From Chlorops oryzae (lineage: Eukaryota; Arthropoda; Insecta; Diptera; Chloropidae): a stretch of 64,000 bases of DNA. The notes beneath the pieces are model-generated. The model ran no database searches and was not told where the DNA came from. It saw only the letters and a list, made by a program, of their open reading frames with translations. The stretch spans positions 18,454,724-18,518,723 of the forward strand of contig CM035806.1 of assembly GCA_020466095.1 (NCBI GenBank). The letters run 5' to 3'. Both the position numbers and the translations under genes were made by a program. Shown here one piece after another: positions 44,096-55,651 of the stretch. The stretch's first letter is position 1, and each line of letters starts with the position of its first letter.

Positions 44096-44871
44096 GAGCT
44101 CAATGTTTCAGTTTTGACTCTCACTGTTCCCTCTTCTCTCTTTTAAAAATCTGATCTCTCTAAAATTCTCTCTTCACATCTCTGAAGGGATTCTCGGTCA
44201 AATTTTCAATCAAAAAACTCCCTCGAAATGTCAAAATTCGAAGTGAGCTTTTTATTCGGTTTTTACGGTCCTTGTTTCCAACTCACAAAATCTTTTTAAT
44301 GCGTCCAAATTTAATCCTTTAATTCGAGCAAAAAGAACTGATTTCAACAAAAAAAAAAGAAAACGAAAAGATATTGGTAATACAAATCCAGCGATTTATA
44401 AATTTAAATTGCATTAAAAATCTATAAAAAAAAAACCACACGATTTTTATTATTGAAAACAATTTTTCCAGCAAAAAAAATTTTGTTGACCGAAGTTTGG
44501 TCAGAGCCATAAAAACAAAAACAAATATCAGAATGATGACCCATCCAAAAGCTTGTTGGGGTCCAGTCATTCATGTATGTTTGTTTTATGTACATACATA
44601 CATACATTGTATGTATGTTTGAAAAAAAAAACGGACCGAAAGGATAACAATTGTGTATGTTTGAAAGAAGAGAAAAGAAACAAAGCGGGGCCGAGGCCGG
44701 GGGTAAATGGAAAAGAAAATGGCAAACGTCTGAGCAATAAAATAGGAGCTACTTTTAAGCAAATGAGAGCATCAAAAAGTCATAAAGCGTAACATCCTTT
44801 TTGGACGCCCAGCAAGGACTTCCATCCATTTCGACGCATATAACCATGCTATTTATGCGCCATGATACGTC
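44096..44871. other. No gene recognised
   Basis: Unique AT-rich DNA with a TACATA/TATGTA cluster at 44575-44618. Confidence 0.5.
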
Positions 44872-44875
44872 TTAA

Positions 44876-45108
44876 CCCTTTACCACCTACCTGCGCTCTC
44901 AGGTTATTATTTTTCAAAACTGTTTGTTCTTTATAACGATTAACAAAAGATTTTTTCCATTATTCATATAAAATAAGTATTATTCCATTTATTCGGTTAT
45001 ATCAATTTTGCCATAGATCTCAAAAGGCAAGCATTTATCTACCCCTGGGTCTGCGAGACCGCACGTAGGTGGTTTAAAGGACGGAAATAGGGGGTAGGTG
45101 GTTAGGAG
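44876..45108. mobile_element. 233 bp TTAA MITE, piggyBac-like
   Basis: TTAA lies at 44872-44875 and 45109-45112. The left end CCCTTTACCACCTACC and reversed right end CTCCTAACCACCTACC are inverted repeats. A second inner GTAGGTGGTTTAAAGG copy lies at 45065-45080. CCY start and TTAA fit piggyBac. Confidence 0.65.
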
Positions 45109-45334
45109 TTAATATGGCATGCTATAGTATCTTCTTCATTGATTGTCCACTGGCATCTTTACTAAGCACATACATACGAGTCTGTACACCCATACATACA
45201 TAGATACAAACAAACATACATACATATGGTGACCTACTAACGTACAGTGAAGGACAAAATAATTTTGTATTAAGTACAGCTGTAAATGAAATACTTTGGA
45301 ATCTACATATTGGTGACCATTTCGAACATTTTCT

Positions 45335-45990
45335 TAATGAGAGAGAAAGAGAGAAAGAAAGAAGAGAAAGAGAGAAAAGAGAGAGAAAAAGAGAGAAAAG
45401 AGAGAAAAAGAGAGAAAAAGAGAGAAAGAGAGAAAGAAGAGAGAAAAGAGAGAGAAAGAGAGAGAGAAAAGAGAGAAAGAGAGAGAGAGAGAAAGAGAGA
45501 GAAAGAGAGAGAAGAGAGAAGAGAGAGAAAAGAGAAGAGAGAAAGAGAGAGAAAGAGAGAAGAGAGAAAAGAGAAGAAAAGGAGAAAAAGAGAAAAAGAG
45601 AGAGAAAGAGAAGAAGAGAAGAGAGAGAGAGAAAGAGAGAGAAAAGAGAGAAAAAAAGAGAGAGAAAGAGAGAGAAGAAGAGAAAAAGAGAGAAAGAGAA
45701 GAGAGAGAAGAAAAGAGAGAGAAAGAGATGAGAAAGAGAGAGAAAGAGAGAGAAAGAGAGAGAAGAGAAGAAAGAAAGAGAGAAAAAGAGAGAAAAAGAG
45801 AGAAAAAGAGAGAAATAGAGAGAACGAATAGAAAGAAGAGAAAAAGAGAGAGAAAAAGAGAGATAAAATGAGAGAAAAAGAGAAAACGAGAAGAAAGAGA
45901 AAGAGAAGAGAGTAAAAGAAATGATAAAGAGAAAAAATAGTAGAAGAAATATTAATATATGGGGAGAGAATGAGGAGAGAGAGAAAAAAA
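45335..45990 (+). repeat. Polypurine (GAGA/GAAA) block, ~650 bp
   Basis: Nearly uninterrupted G/A sequence (GAGAGAAAGAGAGAAA). It is the strand-inverse in character of the polypyrimidine block at 43165-44095. Long Arg/Glu/Lys and Ser/Phe/Leu frames are artefacts. Confidence 0.95.
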
Positions 45991-47746
45991 CTCTCAAAGG
46001 TATTCATTTGGACGCAATAGATGACAAAAACGTGAGAAAGAAGGATATTATAGAAAGAAAAATCCTGCCTTAGAGTAATAAGATAAATATAAGTTATAGA
46101 GTAAAGAAACAGAAAATTATAAGAACAAGAAATCGAGTAATAGTTAGAACTAATTAATGCCCAGTGGTAATAGAATCGAACATAAGAAGAAGAGAGAATA
46201 AAGAGATTAGTACTGATGCATATAGAATGGTAAGTAAAGAAAACATATAAGTATAAGTTAAACTCAATCCGTAAACATAATGAAAAAAATGTAATAGTTA
46301 TAGAATGATAAATTATAACCTCCTCGGTAATTTTTTGTGCCACGTTTACTATTGAAATTGATATTCTTTTGCATAATACAAACTATTCGTCTGTTAGAGA
46401 TAATTTCAATGTCTTAGCTTCTAATTCATTATTATGGGGCCATGAGCAACGTGCAGCGAGGAACGAACAGACCAACCTCCTCCAAAGGCGTCATTATCAT
46501 TTCCGCGCGCTATCAATGACAAACGACGGTCGAGAGTACGGGATATTTATGGTGCCCGCTGCCCTCTAGATTGGTAATAAATAACATATAAGTTATAAGT
46601 ATAAACACACATTCAAACATCTATATAAACAAGTGTATATCATGGATGTATATATGTATGTGTATATATATATTATAATGCCCACGTGGTAATTTATTTT
46701 TCACTTGAATTGAAGTGAATTCTATACTTGAATATTGACAATTTTCCGGCTGGGAGTCAACGAACTCAACCAAGAAGGTCTCTGTTTAAAGGCTTTCGTA
46801 ATAATTGAATTTATTTTCAGCCAGTTTTCATAGCTCTCTCTCCCTCTCTCGCGGTCTCGCTCTCTTGTTGTGTGTGTGTGTATGTGTATGTGTGTGTGTG
46901 TCCGCAAAAATAAAGCCATTAAGCGCCACAGAAAAGGGTTTAATTTTCCGGCCGTGTCCGATATTCTAAAATTGGGTTTATTATAAAATAAATTAAAATA
47001 ATTAAGTTGAATTAAAACATTGCGAACGAGATTAATATGGTCATTTAAACGTGAGAAAAAGACAAGCTGGCACGTTCGTAGAAAATCCTTCAAAGAAAAA
47101 GTTGGTTTGTGGGCCAATGACGGTAATCGGTAATGTGGTACGGGAGCGTTTTTCTTTCTTCCTTCTGCGTCCCTCACCATCAAAGCCAACAAGCTGATTT
47201 GTCGCCTTATATAATCGGTGACGATGTTGCCAACAACACATTGAATTGCTGAATTCGCCGGCGTTAGGAGTCTGCTATACTGTCATCGATTTAATAGGAG
47301 TTATCACGTCAAAAGGTGCAAAAATTAATGGCGGATTATCCTTTTCTCTAAATTTTTAAAAGATCTTGTCAGGCTTTGGGTTCATGTCTCGGCTTTAAAT
47401 GAGTTAGATAAAAATAAATAAATGATTTCAAAAATCTAAGTTTCATTTTTTCATTGGCTCTTACAAAAAAAAAAAAAAAAAAAACTTATACCATTCATGG
47501 GCGAACCCGTTTTAAGGAATCCGGGAAAAATATATAAATCTTTTTACAAAAAAAAAAAAAAATTCTTTTACTAATCATGCTCAACATTTCTCTCTTACTT
47601 TTTCAGATCGCCTCAAAAATAATCAGAAGAAATCGTGGAATGAGCATAAAAATGTGGTGAGTTCCAAACAATTTTTTAAATATTTTCTTTTCACCTTTGG
47701 TCGCATTCGAGCGATTGGATTTTAAAAAAAAAAAAAACCCCCCAGG
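45991..47746. other. No gene recognised
   Basis: AT-rich DNA with ATA/TAT words to 46700 and a GT-rich run at 46868-46900. A GC-richer patch at 46435-46570 is open but shows no recognisable protein or splice edges. A runs occur at 47466-47484 and 47549-47562. Confidence 0.5.
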
Positions 47747-48430
47747 AAGGGTGTTATAGTCATATAGGCGAGCCTGACAATGAAATACCCAACACAGAGA
47801 TGGTTGGTTGGTTGGTTGAAGTGGATGCCACTTAGGCCGTTTATCGGCCCATTGTGATACCAAGGACGTTTTCTTGTGTTTGTGCCATACACACTTTTTA
47901 TGTAGTGTGCCCCTAACATGCGATTTTTGAAAAACCAGTGCTAGGCTTGGAACATTACACTCCGTTTCGCCTGTGCCGGGAATCGAACCTCGGACCCTGG
48001 GATCAAGAGCATAGCACGCATCCCCTACGCTATCCCAGAGCCACCAACACAGACATACATGTTAAAATATTTTCAAAACACGCCCGAAAAACAGGACCAT
48101 TAAGAAAGAATATTCTAGAGATTTTTAAGGCCATAAGGGGACCGATTTTGGTTCATTTTCTTTATGAAAATCAACGCCTTTTCCACGCCCACTTTCCCAA
48201 ATTTTTTTCAATTCTAATGGGATGCTTAAATACTCGGTCAAATTCGAAATTTCATTCAAATATTTCGAAAAAGTGCGATTTTGGGGCGGTTTTGGGATTT
48301 CTTTGACAGGACCTAGTACTGGAGGTACCCTTAAAAATGGTCCGATCGGCGCCATTCTCGAACTTATATTGCTAACCCTTTATCTGTGACGGTTATTGTA
48401 TTCTCAGATTCGCCTGACTATAACACCCTT
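47747..48430 (-). mobile_element. Helentron-like repeat, relative of 3141-4018
   Basis: Ends AAGGGTGTTATAGTCA and (reversed) AAGGGTGTTATAGTCAGGCG are inverted. Inside are CCTAGTACTGGAGGTACCC and ATGGTCCGATCGG, shared with 3141-4018 in the same orientation. It lacks the (GTCY)n core. A SINE of 245 bp is inserted near the left end. Confidence 0.65.
47799..48043 (-). mobile_element. Complete tRNA-derived SINE with 10 bp duplication
   Basis: The duplication CCAACACAGA flanks it exactly (47789-47798, 48044-48053). On the minus strand it starts GTGGCTCTGGGATAGCG (A box), has the B box CGAGGTTCGATTCCCGGC, an unrelated body, and ends in (CCAA)n. This is the best-bounded SINE in the window, about 245 bp. 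Transcription by Pol III and mobilisation by a LINE are inferred from the class. Confidence 0.9.
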
Positions 48431-48640
48431 AGTTGTTTTTTTTTTTTTTTTAAACCATTTTCTAGACGTCATTGGCATTTACTTCGTCATTGTTTTTACT
48501 TTATTTATTAACTTACAATTTACTTGTTTTGAATAAAGTAAATCAGCCTTCCACTCTTGTTGCTAACGCTGCCCAGAAATATTGTACATATGTACGTATT
48601 TGAAGAGAGCGCCCTGGAGCCTCCCAACTTTTGAGTGTGA

Positions 48641-48972
48641 GGGGCTGTTTCCACTACAGACGCATTTAGCATTTTTCAGCATTTTTAAAAAATGCTCAAA
48701 AATGCGGCTTTGAATTACATGTAATTGTTGTTGTTCTTAAAACAGCATTTTTCAGCATCTTGAGAAAATGCGATAAAAATGCTAAAAACCGTCTAGTTTT
48801 CATTGATATTTTCTTCAAATTTTTAACATTTCAAAGCCTACTTCAAAGCATTCAAAATTTTTCCGAACAAAAATTCAAATTTTCACAAAATGCTAAATGC
48901 GAAACGCAGTGGAAACGGTTCTAGCATCTTTAAAGATGCAAATGCTAAATGCGGTGTAGTGGAAATAGCCCC
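48641..48972. mobile_element. 332 bp PIF/Harbinger-like MITE
   Basis: The left end GGGGCTGTTTCCACTACAG and reversed right end GGGGCTATTTCCACTACAC are followed by GCATTTAGCATTT. Flanks TGA and TAA could be a 3 bp TAA duplication with one change. GCATTT/AAATGC words recur inside. Confidence 0.7.
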
Positions 48973-51399
48973 TAAATCTAATTTTTCTTTAATTTCTTCG
49001 ATTTACTTTCTTTGAACTTTGCCTTAAAGTCCTTGTTTAATATTTCACGCCCAACCGTCCAACGATTTTCTTATTGTTGATGATGTCTACCGCTAACAAC
49101 GTTGACTGGTTTCTTGCACTGGCAACAAAGTCCTTTGAATTTGTGTGATAAACTGAAAAGTTTGCACCTACATATACATACTTACAACATGTACATAATT
49201 CTAGAGATTAAAGAGACCACAGTGTAATTCCCTTCTGCAGTTGCTTCAAAGTGAATATAATAAACTCATATACAGCGCAGCGGAATTCTTCACAACCACT
49301 AACGACAATGGCTAAGAAGAAGATGAAGATGAAAGACCATTAAGAAGAAGCCGAAGTTTCCACATACTTTATACTGGGTCTCTTCAAAAGCCGCTGGCTT
49401 GGATCTTGAGCTCTCAAACATTTTTTGGCTCCGAAAATCATATCGAAACTAATTACCATCGAATTTAGGAAAAGTTATACATACATAATACAAAGAGAAG
49501 GGGAGAAAATATTGCTTCGAAAATTGGTAAAATTCTTCGTTTTAGAAGAAGCGAAATTATTAGCTCACCTAGAACTTCCGTCGCAAGTGCAATTTCGTGT
49601 TTGCCTTCTTCCCCGTCAACTCAATTTTTGACTGAACTGAACTGGATTAAACTGAATCGGACTGAACTGTGAACTGGACTGTGCTGCCTTGGCTTTGTGT
49701 TTCCGATTTTCGAAGTAGGCGCTTTTGCTTTGTGTTTTATTTACTTATTTTTTTTTTTTTTGTATTTCTATATCTTGAAATTTGTCGTCGAATTTCATTC
49801 GGAAAAACTATGCGATGAAAGAAAGAAGAAAAGCAAGATTGAGCTAAAGCATTTTTGCATTGCCATTTGAAAAAGGAAAGAAATTTGAAAATCGATTTTT
49901 CTTAGAAATTCATAGTTTCGCAGATAATGTGTCGTTGGTATTGTTTTCCCTTTTAATTGTTTGAAGTAGCTGTTCCTTAAATTCGCTCTTTTCTTCTTTT
50001 CAATTTAGAATTCTTGTAATTTTTAGAAAGTTTGGAATGTTAAGAAAAAACCAAAATTAAAAAACCAGCGAAAATTTCACTTTTGGTATTTTTTTCGAAT
50101 TTTTAATGGAAAAACGAGCTCAAAATTTATACTAAAGTTGTCAAATGGAACAAAATGATTTTAATTAATTTTTTTTTTTGTTATAGAAAATTTTTCAGAA
50201 AATAAATTTTTTTGTGGTTAGTTTGAAACATAATAAGGTTAATAATAATTGAAAATTATGAAATTCACAAAAAAATTATTTACAGAGAAGAAAATTGGAA
50301 AAAAAAAACACATTTTTGCAGTGCATACTTACTTTATTGACTGACTGTATGTATAAAAATTTCTGATAGGATTTCTTACAGACTTAGAGAAGAACCCGTT
50401 ATGTATAGATAAATAATGTTCTTGCAAGGGAATGTTTTATTTTTGTTTTGCTCGTTATTTTTCTCCTCTCACAACACGTCTTTGTTTTTATTTGTTGTAA
50501 TTATCACCCATTGGAAAAGTAATGTCCTTTGAAACTACGTTTTAACGACTTCTTGTTTTTGTTTTTTTTGTTTTTTTTTGTTTTTGCTTAACGTCTTCTT
50601 TCTTTCGGTTGGTTCGACGAGTTCTTTCGGGCAATTAATTGCAGTAAGAACGATCCCTTTTGGGCCTTGAAATTTTCGCAAAAACTTTTTTAATTACGTG
50701 TTCATTAATAATTAAATGATTTCATCTTTTCTTTTTACTCTTTCCATTTTTCTTTTCTCTTTTTTATATTCCATTTATTTTATGCCTTCCTACCATTTAA
50801 AATGTTTTTTTTTTTCTTCATTTTTTCCCCCTCCCCATTTCGCTCGCTTAAGCAAAAAAGTCGTTCTACAAAATTGGATAGGAATTTTGTCTCCCTTATT
50901 TTGTGCGTATTATGGGAATTCAATGGACTTATGATTTCCCTTAATTGTATGTAAACAGGGATTTCGGGATATAATGTATCAGTAGGTACATACATACAAA
51001 TCCTAACACACACATATATATATATACATATATTGTATATACATATAAAAGAACAACTCGAACGTGCCTTTTCAAAAGGAATTTTAATTAAAAGCTTTAA
51101 AGGCTTTCCATTCGCAAGTGGTAATTAATCTCTTCAATCTTTAATTGCGTTTATTTTTTTCGAATTCATTTTAAATCGGTTAATTAAAAGCTTTTGTGAT
51201 CTTTTGTGTTTTCGATTTTTCCGCCGTTCGCTGTGAATTCTCGAAAACGTTTAAATGCGGAAGGAAGCGGCGGCATAAGCGTTTCAGATTGCTGTGGGAA
51301 ATTTGATTAGCGGAGTAAACTTTCGACCGCGTCAAATTGTTTTTCATAAATAAAAATGTGTTTGATGTCATCAACGGGTTTAATTCAATTATCATTATT
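48973..51399. other. No gene recognised
   Basis: Unique AT-rich DNA with (AAG/GAT) words at 49313-49355, an AACTGAACTGGA-type repeat at 49632-49682, T runs at 49748-49762 and 50560-50585, and TATA words at 51010-51046. No credible exon. Confidence 0.5.
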
Positions 51400-51614
51400 G
51401 TTGTATTGCTTTATTTATTTATTTACTTGTTTATCTATTTACTTATTTATGCATATAAATATTTATTTTTTTATTTAAATATTAATTCTTTTTTTTATTT
51501 ATTTATTTAAATATTTATTTAATAATTTATAATTTATTTATGCGCTGCAATTGTTTTATATTTAAGTTTTTAAATTATTATTTATTTATTTTTTATTTAA
51601 GTATTTATTTTTGA

Positions 51615-51646
<32 letters not shown>

Positions 51647-52200
51647 TTTATTTTTTTTTATTTATTTTATTTATTTATTTTTTATTTATTTATTTACTAT
51701 TCATTTATTTATTATTTATTTAAATATTTATTTAATATTAATTTATGTTCATAAAAATTTATTTATTGATTTAAATATTTATTTGATTATTTATTATTTG
51801 TTTATGTATTAATTTTTTATTTATATATGTATTGAAATTATTTTTTATTTACATATGTATTAAAATTATTTTTTATTTATTTAAATTATTATTTAATTAT
51901 TTATTTGTTTGTGTATACAAATATTTATTTATTTATTTATTGAAATATTTATTTATTTTTTGAAATATTTATATATTTTTTTATTTAATTATTAATTTAT
52001 GAGTTTATTTCTATTTATATATGGAAATTGTTATTTATTTTTTTTTTTAATTATTATTGATTTATCATTTAACTATTATTTATTTATTATTTAACTTATA
52101 TTTATTATTTTATTTAACTTATATTTATTATTTTATTTTATTATATTTTATTTTAGTTATTCATTTGATTTATTTATTTATATTATATGTTTATGGCTTT
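51400..52200 (+). repeat. T-rich (ATTT)n low-complexity block
   Basis: About 800 bp of TTTATTTATT with ATTATT variants. It is the complementary counterpart in composition of the A-rich block at 33470-34690. Confidence 0.9.
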
Positions 52201-53827
52201 TTTTTATTCAGTATTATTATTACCTTTTATTAATTGAAATTTGAAAACAATTCTTCAAGAAAACGAAAACGGGGCTACAGTACAGGATGTAGATGATTTT
52301 GACGTATGTACCAAAATAGGTAGGTACCATAGACATTCGAAAATGTGCATCTAATTGAAGTGCTTTGCTGTAAAAATTTCAAAGAAGTTGAAAAATTTAT
52401 TTCCAACAAGGATATGAATTTCCCGCCCCCTTTCTTACATTATAAAATTGGGCCGGAATAGCACGAAAAAGCCGGAATTGAATTAACGATTGCAAAGACA
52501 GTGCTCATTGCTATAAAAGTTAATGCAAAGAACTTTATGTAACTGGAAATCGTTACCAGGACAGCTTGCTAGCGGGAAAATACATATGCGGCAGCTTGAA
52601 AAAAGATATCGCTTGGTAGTACCTGAACAAGTGAAAAGGGCCGGGAAAGCAAAATTGTTCTTATAATATCATCTATGTATGTATGTTAAAAGGTGAACGA
52701 AATTATGTCGTATATGCAATTGTATATCCCATCATGAGCGTGATTGTAAATAAGAACTTTCACTGTGCACGTGAAAAAATGAAATGAATCGGATCAGCGG
52801 AAAAAGGGATAGGAAATTCGTTTTGCTAAAGGACAGCAAAAAAAAAAAAAACAAACAGCTGTTACTGAGAGACAAGCAAAGTTAAAAAATCAAAAATCAA
52901 AAATCAAAAAAAAAACTTTCAAAACATAATAAGAAAGCTTAATTTTAAGTTTTTTTCTTGTCAGGCTTTTCAACGCCGCAAACCAAGCCAAGAGCGTGCG
53001 TAACCAAAACTTATTTTTTTTTTTCAAAACTTATTGAAGCGTCTCAAATACGAACCGAAGTGTTGGGGGGTTCGCCGCTCTTCATCAGTGAGAGAGACTC
53101 TGCTCGACTCAGAAGTTTCTTATTGTTTGTTTTAATTTTTGTTGTTGCTTTCTGTTTTTTGTTTTTCGTTTTTTATTCGAAAGTTTTCTTAGTGCCGTTT
53201 AGTTTTGTGGGTGGTAAGATGCGATCAAAAATGAATGAATCGATGAAAATCGTAAGGAACTTTATACCACACTTCCATGTTGAATGCAGGGCCATTATCT
53301 GAGCTTTATTAAAGAACTTTCCTCGTGGTCGTCGTATATTGCATCAGGAGCTCAGAATAGGATTAGGAATTTGAATTGCTGCGATAGCGGAAGATGTTAA
53401 CATTTCCATTCGAATTCAATTGGAATCGCGTTCATGTGAACAAATGATGCAAATACGCAACGCTTCGTGCAGGCAACATACATATATATATACATAGGTA
53501 CATATATGTATATAATGTATGTAAACATATATTGGGCATTTTATTCATCTGTGCACTGCTGTGCGCACATGTATCTTCATGAATAGATGAATAGATACAA
53601 ACATATCGTAGAAGTACAAATGGCAACGACGACAACGCAAGGAATTTTTTGGATTTAAGCCAAAAAATACTTTTGGCTGTGAAAGTATTTTTTTTTTTTT
53701 GATATCCCTTTGAATTATTTTCGCTGAACTTTTTTATTTTAAGTTTTCATTTTTATTTCTCTTTCGTTGCTATTTCTTTGATTTTTCTGTTTTTCTTCAA
53801 ATATATACATATGTATTCAAATAAGTA
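52201..53827. other. No gene recognised
   Basis: Unique DNA. AAAAATCAAAAATCAAAAATC at 52887-52908 is a short repeat and TATATACATA words occur at 53480-53530. No element ends or exons are supported. Confidence 0.5.
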
Positions 53828-54031
53828 CCCTGCAGGAAGCCTGTCGGCACATGAACCAATGTCTACAATAAGTCAATAGGTATAGTTAGTCTCTGTCGAC
53901 CATGTCAACAAGAAGTCTATATATTTAATTTTTTTTTTGTGAGTTTTTGCTGCAGCGAATGCGATAGAAACAATCAACGAGCTTTCTACAGCTAGATTTC
54001 ATTCATTTAACATATTTGCTGAACACATCTC

Positions 54032-54115
54032 AGAGGCCTCAATGGCATAGATCATGCGTTCTCGCCCAGCAGTCTGAAGGTTTCCTGGTTCAAACCACAG
54101 CGAAGGCGGATGAAA
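54032..54115 (+). mobile_element. tRNA-derived SINE head
   Basis: A-box region GGCCTCAATGGCATAGATC and B box TCCTGGTTCAAACCACAG at tRNA-like spacing, then GCGAAGGCGGATG. Confidence 0.55.
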
Positions 54116-54413
54116 ATATGACAATGCGTGTAATATTTGATGCATAAAAATAATTTAATCTATTCTTCCGGCTTTGAGGGTCAATGCATTTCTGTTATGA
54201 AAACTAATTGAAAAATAATTTAAAATAAAAAAATTCCTACGCTTAGGGATGAAAAAGCAAATTATATGCATAAAAGTCTTTCAAAAAATCATGTCTTGGA
54301 TTGAAAATTTTTTAAAATTTGTTACCATAAATATTTGGCTCTGGATAGCTTGTGGATTGTAAAGCAATATGTACTTGACCAAGGGTAACCGAGTTAAAAA
54401 ACGATTACAAAAA

Positions 54414-54560
54414 AACCCAGTGCTCAGCGCGAGATTAGAACCGCGAGTCTTCATAGCTCCAAGGCAAGCACTGGTTTTCAAAAACGCATGTTAGGAGCAC
54501 ACACATAGGCAAACGAATGGCTCTTGCTATTGACGTAAACAAAATAAACCTGCCGTGGTT
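54414..54560 (-). mobile_element. tRNA-derived SINE, family D copy 1
   Basis: On the minus strand it shares GTCAATAGCAAGAGCCATTC, AGTGCTTGCCTTG and the B box CGCGGTTCTAATCTCGCGC with the copy at 54686. The A box is damaged here. Confidence 0.6.
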
Positions 54561-54685
54561 CACAATGGCGATTAACGCCTATGTGGCAATAGCATTCAAC
54601 CTACCTACCTACCTACCATAATATTTCCTGAAACCTTTTTGGTTTAACAATTATTTACTTTAAAAAGTATAAATAAAAAAAAATC

Positions 54686-54815
54686 CAGTGCTCGCGCGAG
54701 ATTAGAACCCGCGATCTTCAGAGCTCAAGGCAAGCACTAAACGCATTGAGCCACCATAGGCAAACGAATGGCTCTTGCTATTGACGTAACAAAATAAATG
54801 CCTTCATAGTGGTCC
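54686..54815 (-). mobile_element. tRNA-derived SINE, family D copy 2
   Basis: Minus strand: GTCAATAGCAAGAGCCATTC, then the A box GGTGGCTCAATGCGTTTAG, then CGCGGGTTCTAATCTCGCG. Almost identical to copy 1, 130 bp away in the same orientation, so local duplication or repeated insertion is possible. Confidence 0.65.
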
Positions 54816-54989
54816 CCTCGTCAATAGCATGTCTATTGTTTGTCTCCACTATTGGTGGTTTTGCAATGACAAGCAATGTTAATTGTCTATAGCGGTTTGC
54901 ATTGAGAAGGGCATAATTGGTCAGTAGTACTGTTGACGCGGACAGTAGAAAAAGAATATAGATTAACTACTGTCATTTCCTGCAGGGTA

Positions 54990-55519
54990 TATATTATATA
55001 CACATCAATTGATATAAATATTCATGCACATATTTTAAGTTCTCACTTTTGTTACGCTTTCGTTCTCTTATCTAATTCGCATTGTATTGCACTGCAAACT
55101 TTTATGTGTTTTGTCAGTAGGTACTTAATAGTTTTGTCTGTCGGCTTTATTGTTTCCTTCGAATTTTTAAAATTTTTAATTTTTTTTTTTTTTTCGATTT
55201 AAATGCTTGTTTTTAACAACTAGGCGGCTTGTTGCTGTTTTCGTTGCTCGTGCCCGAGAGATTAAGTCACAATGTGTTGGTTTGTTTTTAAAGCTATCAT
55301 ATCGCTGAAATAGTTTCTCCTATTGATATTGCAAAGTACAACTTAGTTCGTTGACTTTCCAAAGCGAATGCAAAATTCCTATTTAGACTTGAAATAGATG
55401 AAATGGAGAAAAAACTCAACTAAATTCTATTGTATTTCATTTGAAAATGAGTGCTGATTTTTCGCTTTTTTTTCCCCCAAAAAAAATAAAGGTTTTTGAA
55501 GTTTTGTATTTTATATATC
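54990..55519. other. No gene recognised
   Basis: Unique AT-rich DNA. A T run lies at 55181-55194. Confidence 0.5.
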
Positions 55520-55522
55520 TTA

Positions 55523-55648
55523 GGCCTGTTTGTTACTGTTCTGATTAAAGTTTTCGTTCCGAAAAACAAAAAAATTTGTATGAAAATGTTGACATTTTGA
55601 GAGGATATCGTGACGATAAACTTTATCCGCAACAGTAGCAAATGGGCC
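55523..55648. mobile_element. 126 bp PIF/Harbinger-like MITE, TTA duplication
   Basis: The left end GGCCTGTTTGTTACTGTT and reversed right end GGCCCATTTGCTACTGTT are flanked by TTA (55520-55522, 55649-55651). A GGCC start with TTA duplication is typical of PIF/Harbinger. Confidence 0.8.
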
Positions 55649-55651
55649 TTA

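Larger units (their letters stand above)
53828..54987. mobile_element. CCCTGCAG-ended MITE (family of 35916) with three SINE heads
   Basis: Ends CCCTGCAGGAA inverted, TA at 53826-53827 and 54988-54989. The outer parts match 35916-36296 (CCTGTCGGCACATG, AGTAGTACTGTTGACGC). The module is at 54864-54882. About 850 bp between 53930 and 54800 is extra and contains three tRNA-like heads. Confidence 0.8.

Noticed and set aside
43056..44146. Open frames of 280-350 codons on both strands
   Set aside because: They lie wholly in C/T-rich repeat and translate to Ser/Phe/Leu or Arg/Glu/Lys strings in several phases at once. This is a composition effect, not a gene.
45122..46343. 346-codon and 291-codon minus-strand frames resembling a membrane protein
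   Set aside because: The Phe/Leu/Ser richness comes from the GAGA/GAAA tract on the plus strand. There is no independent coding signal.
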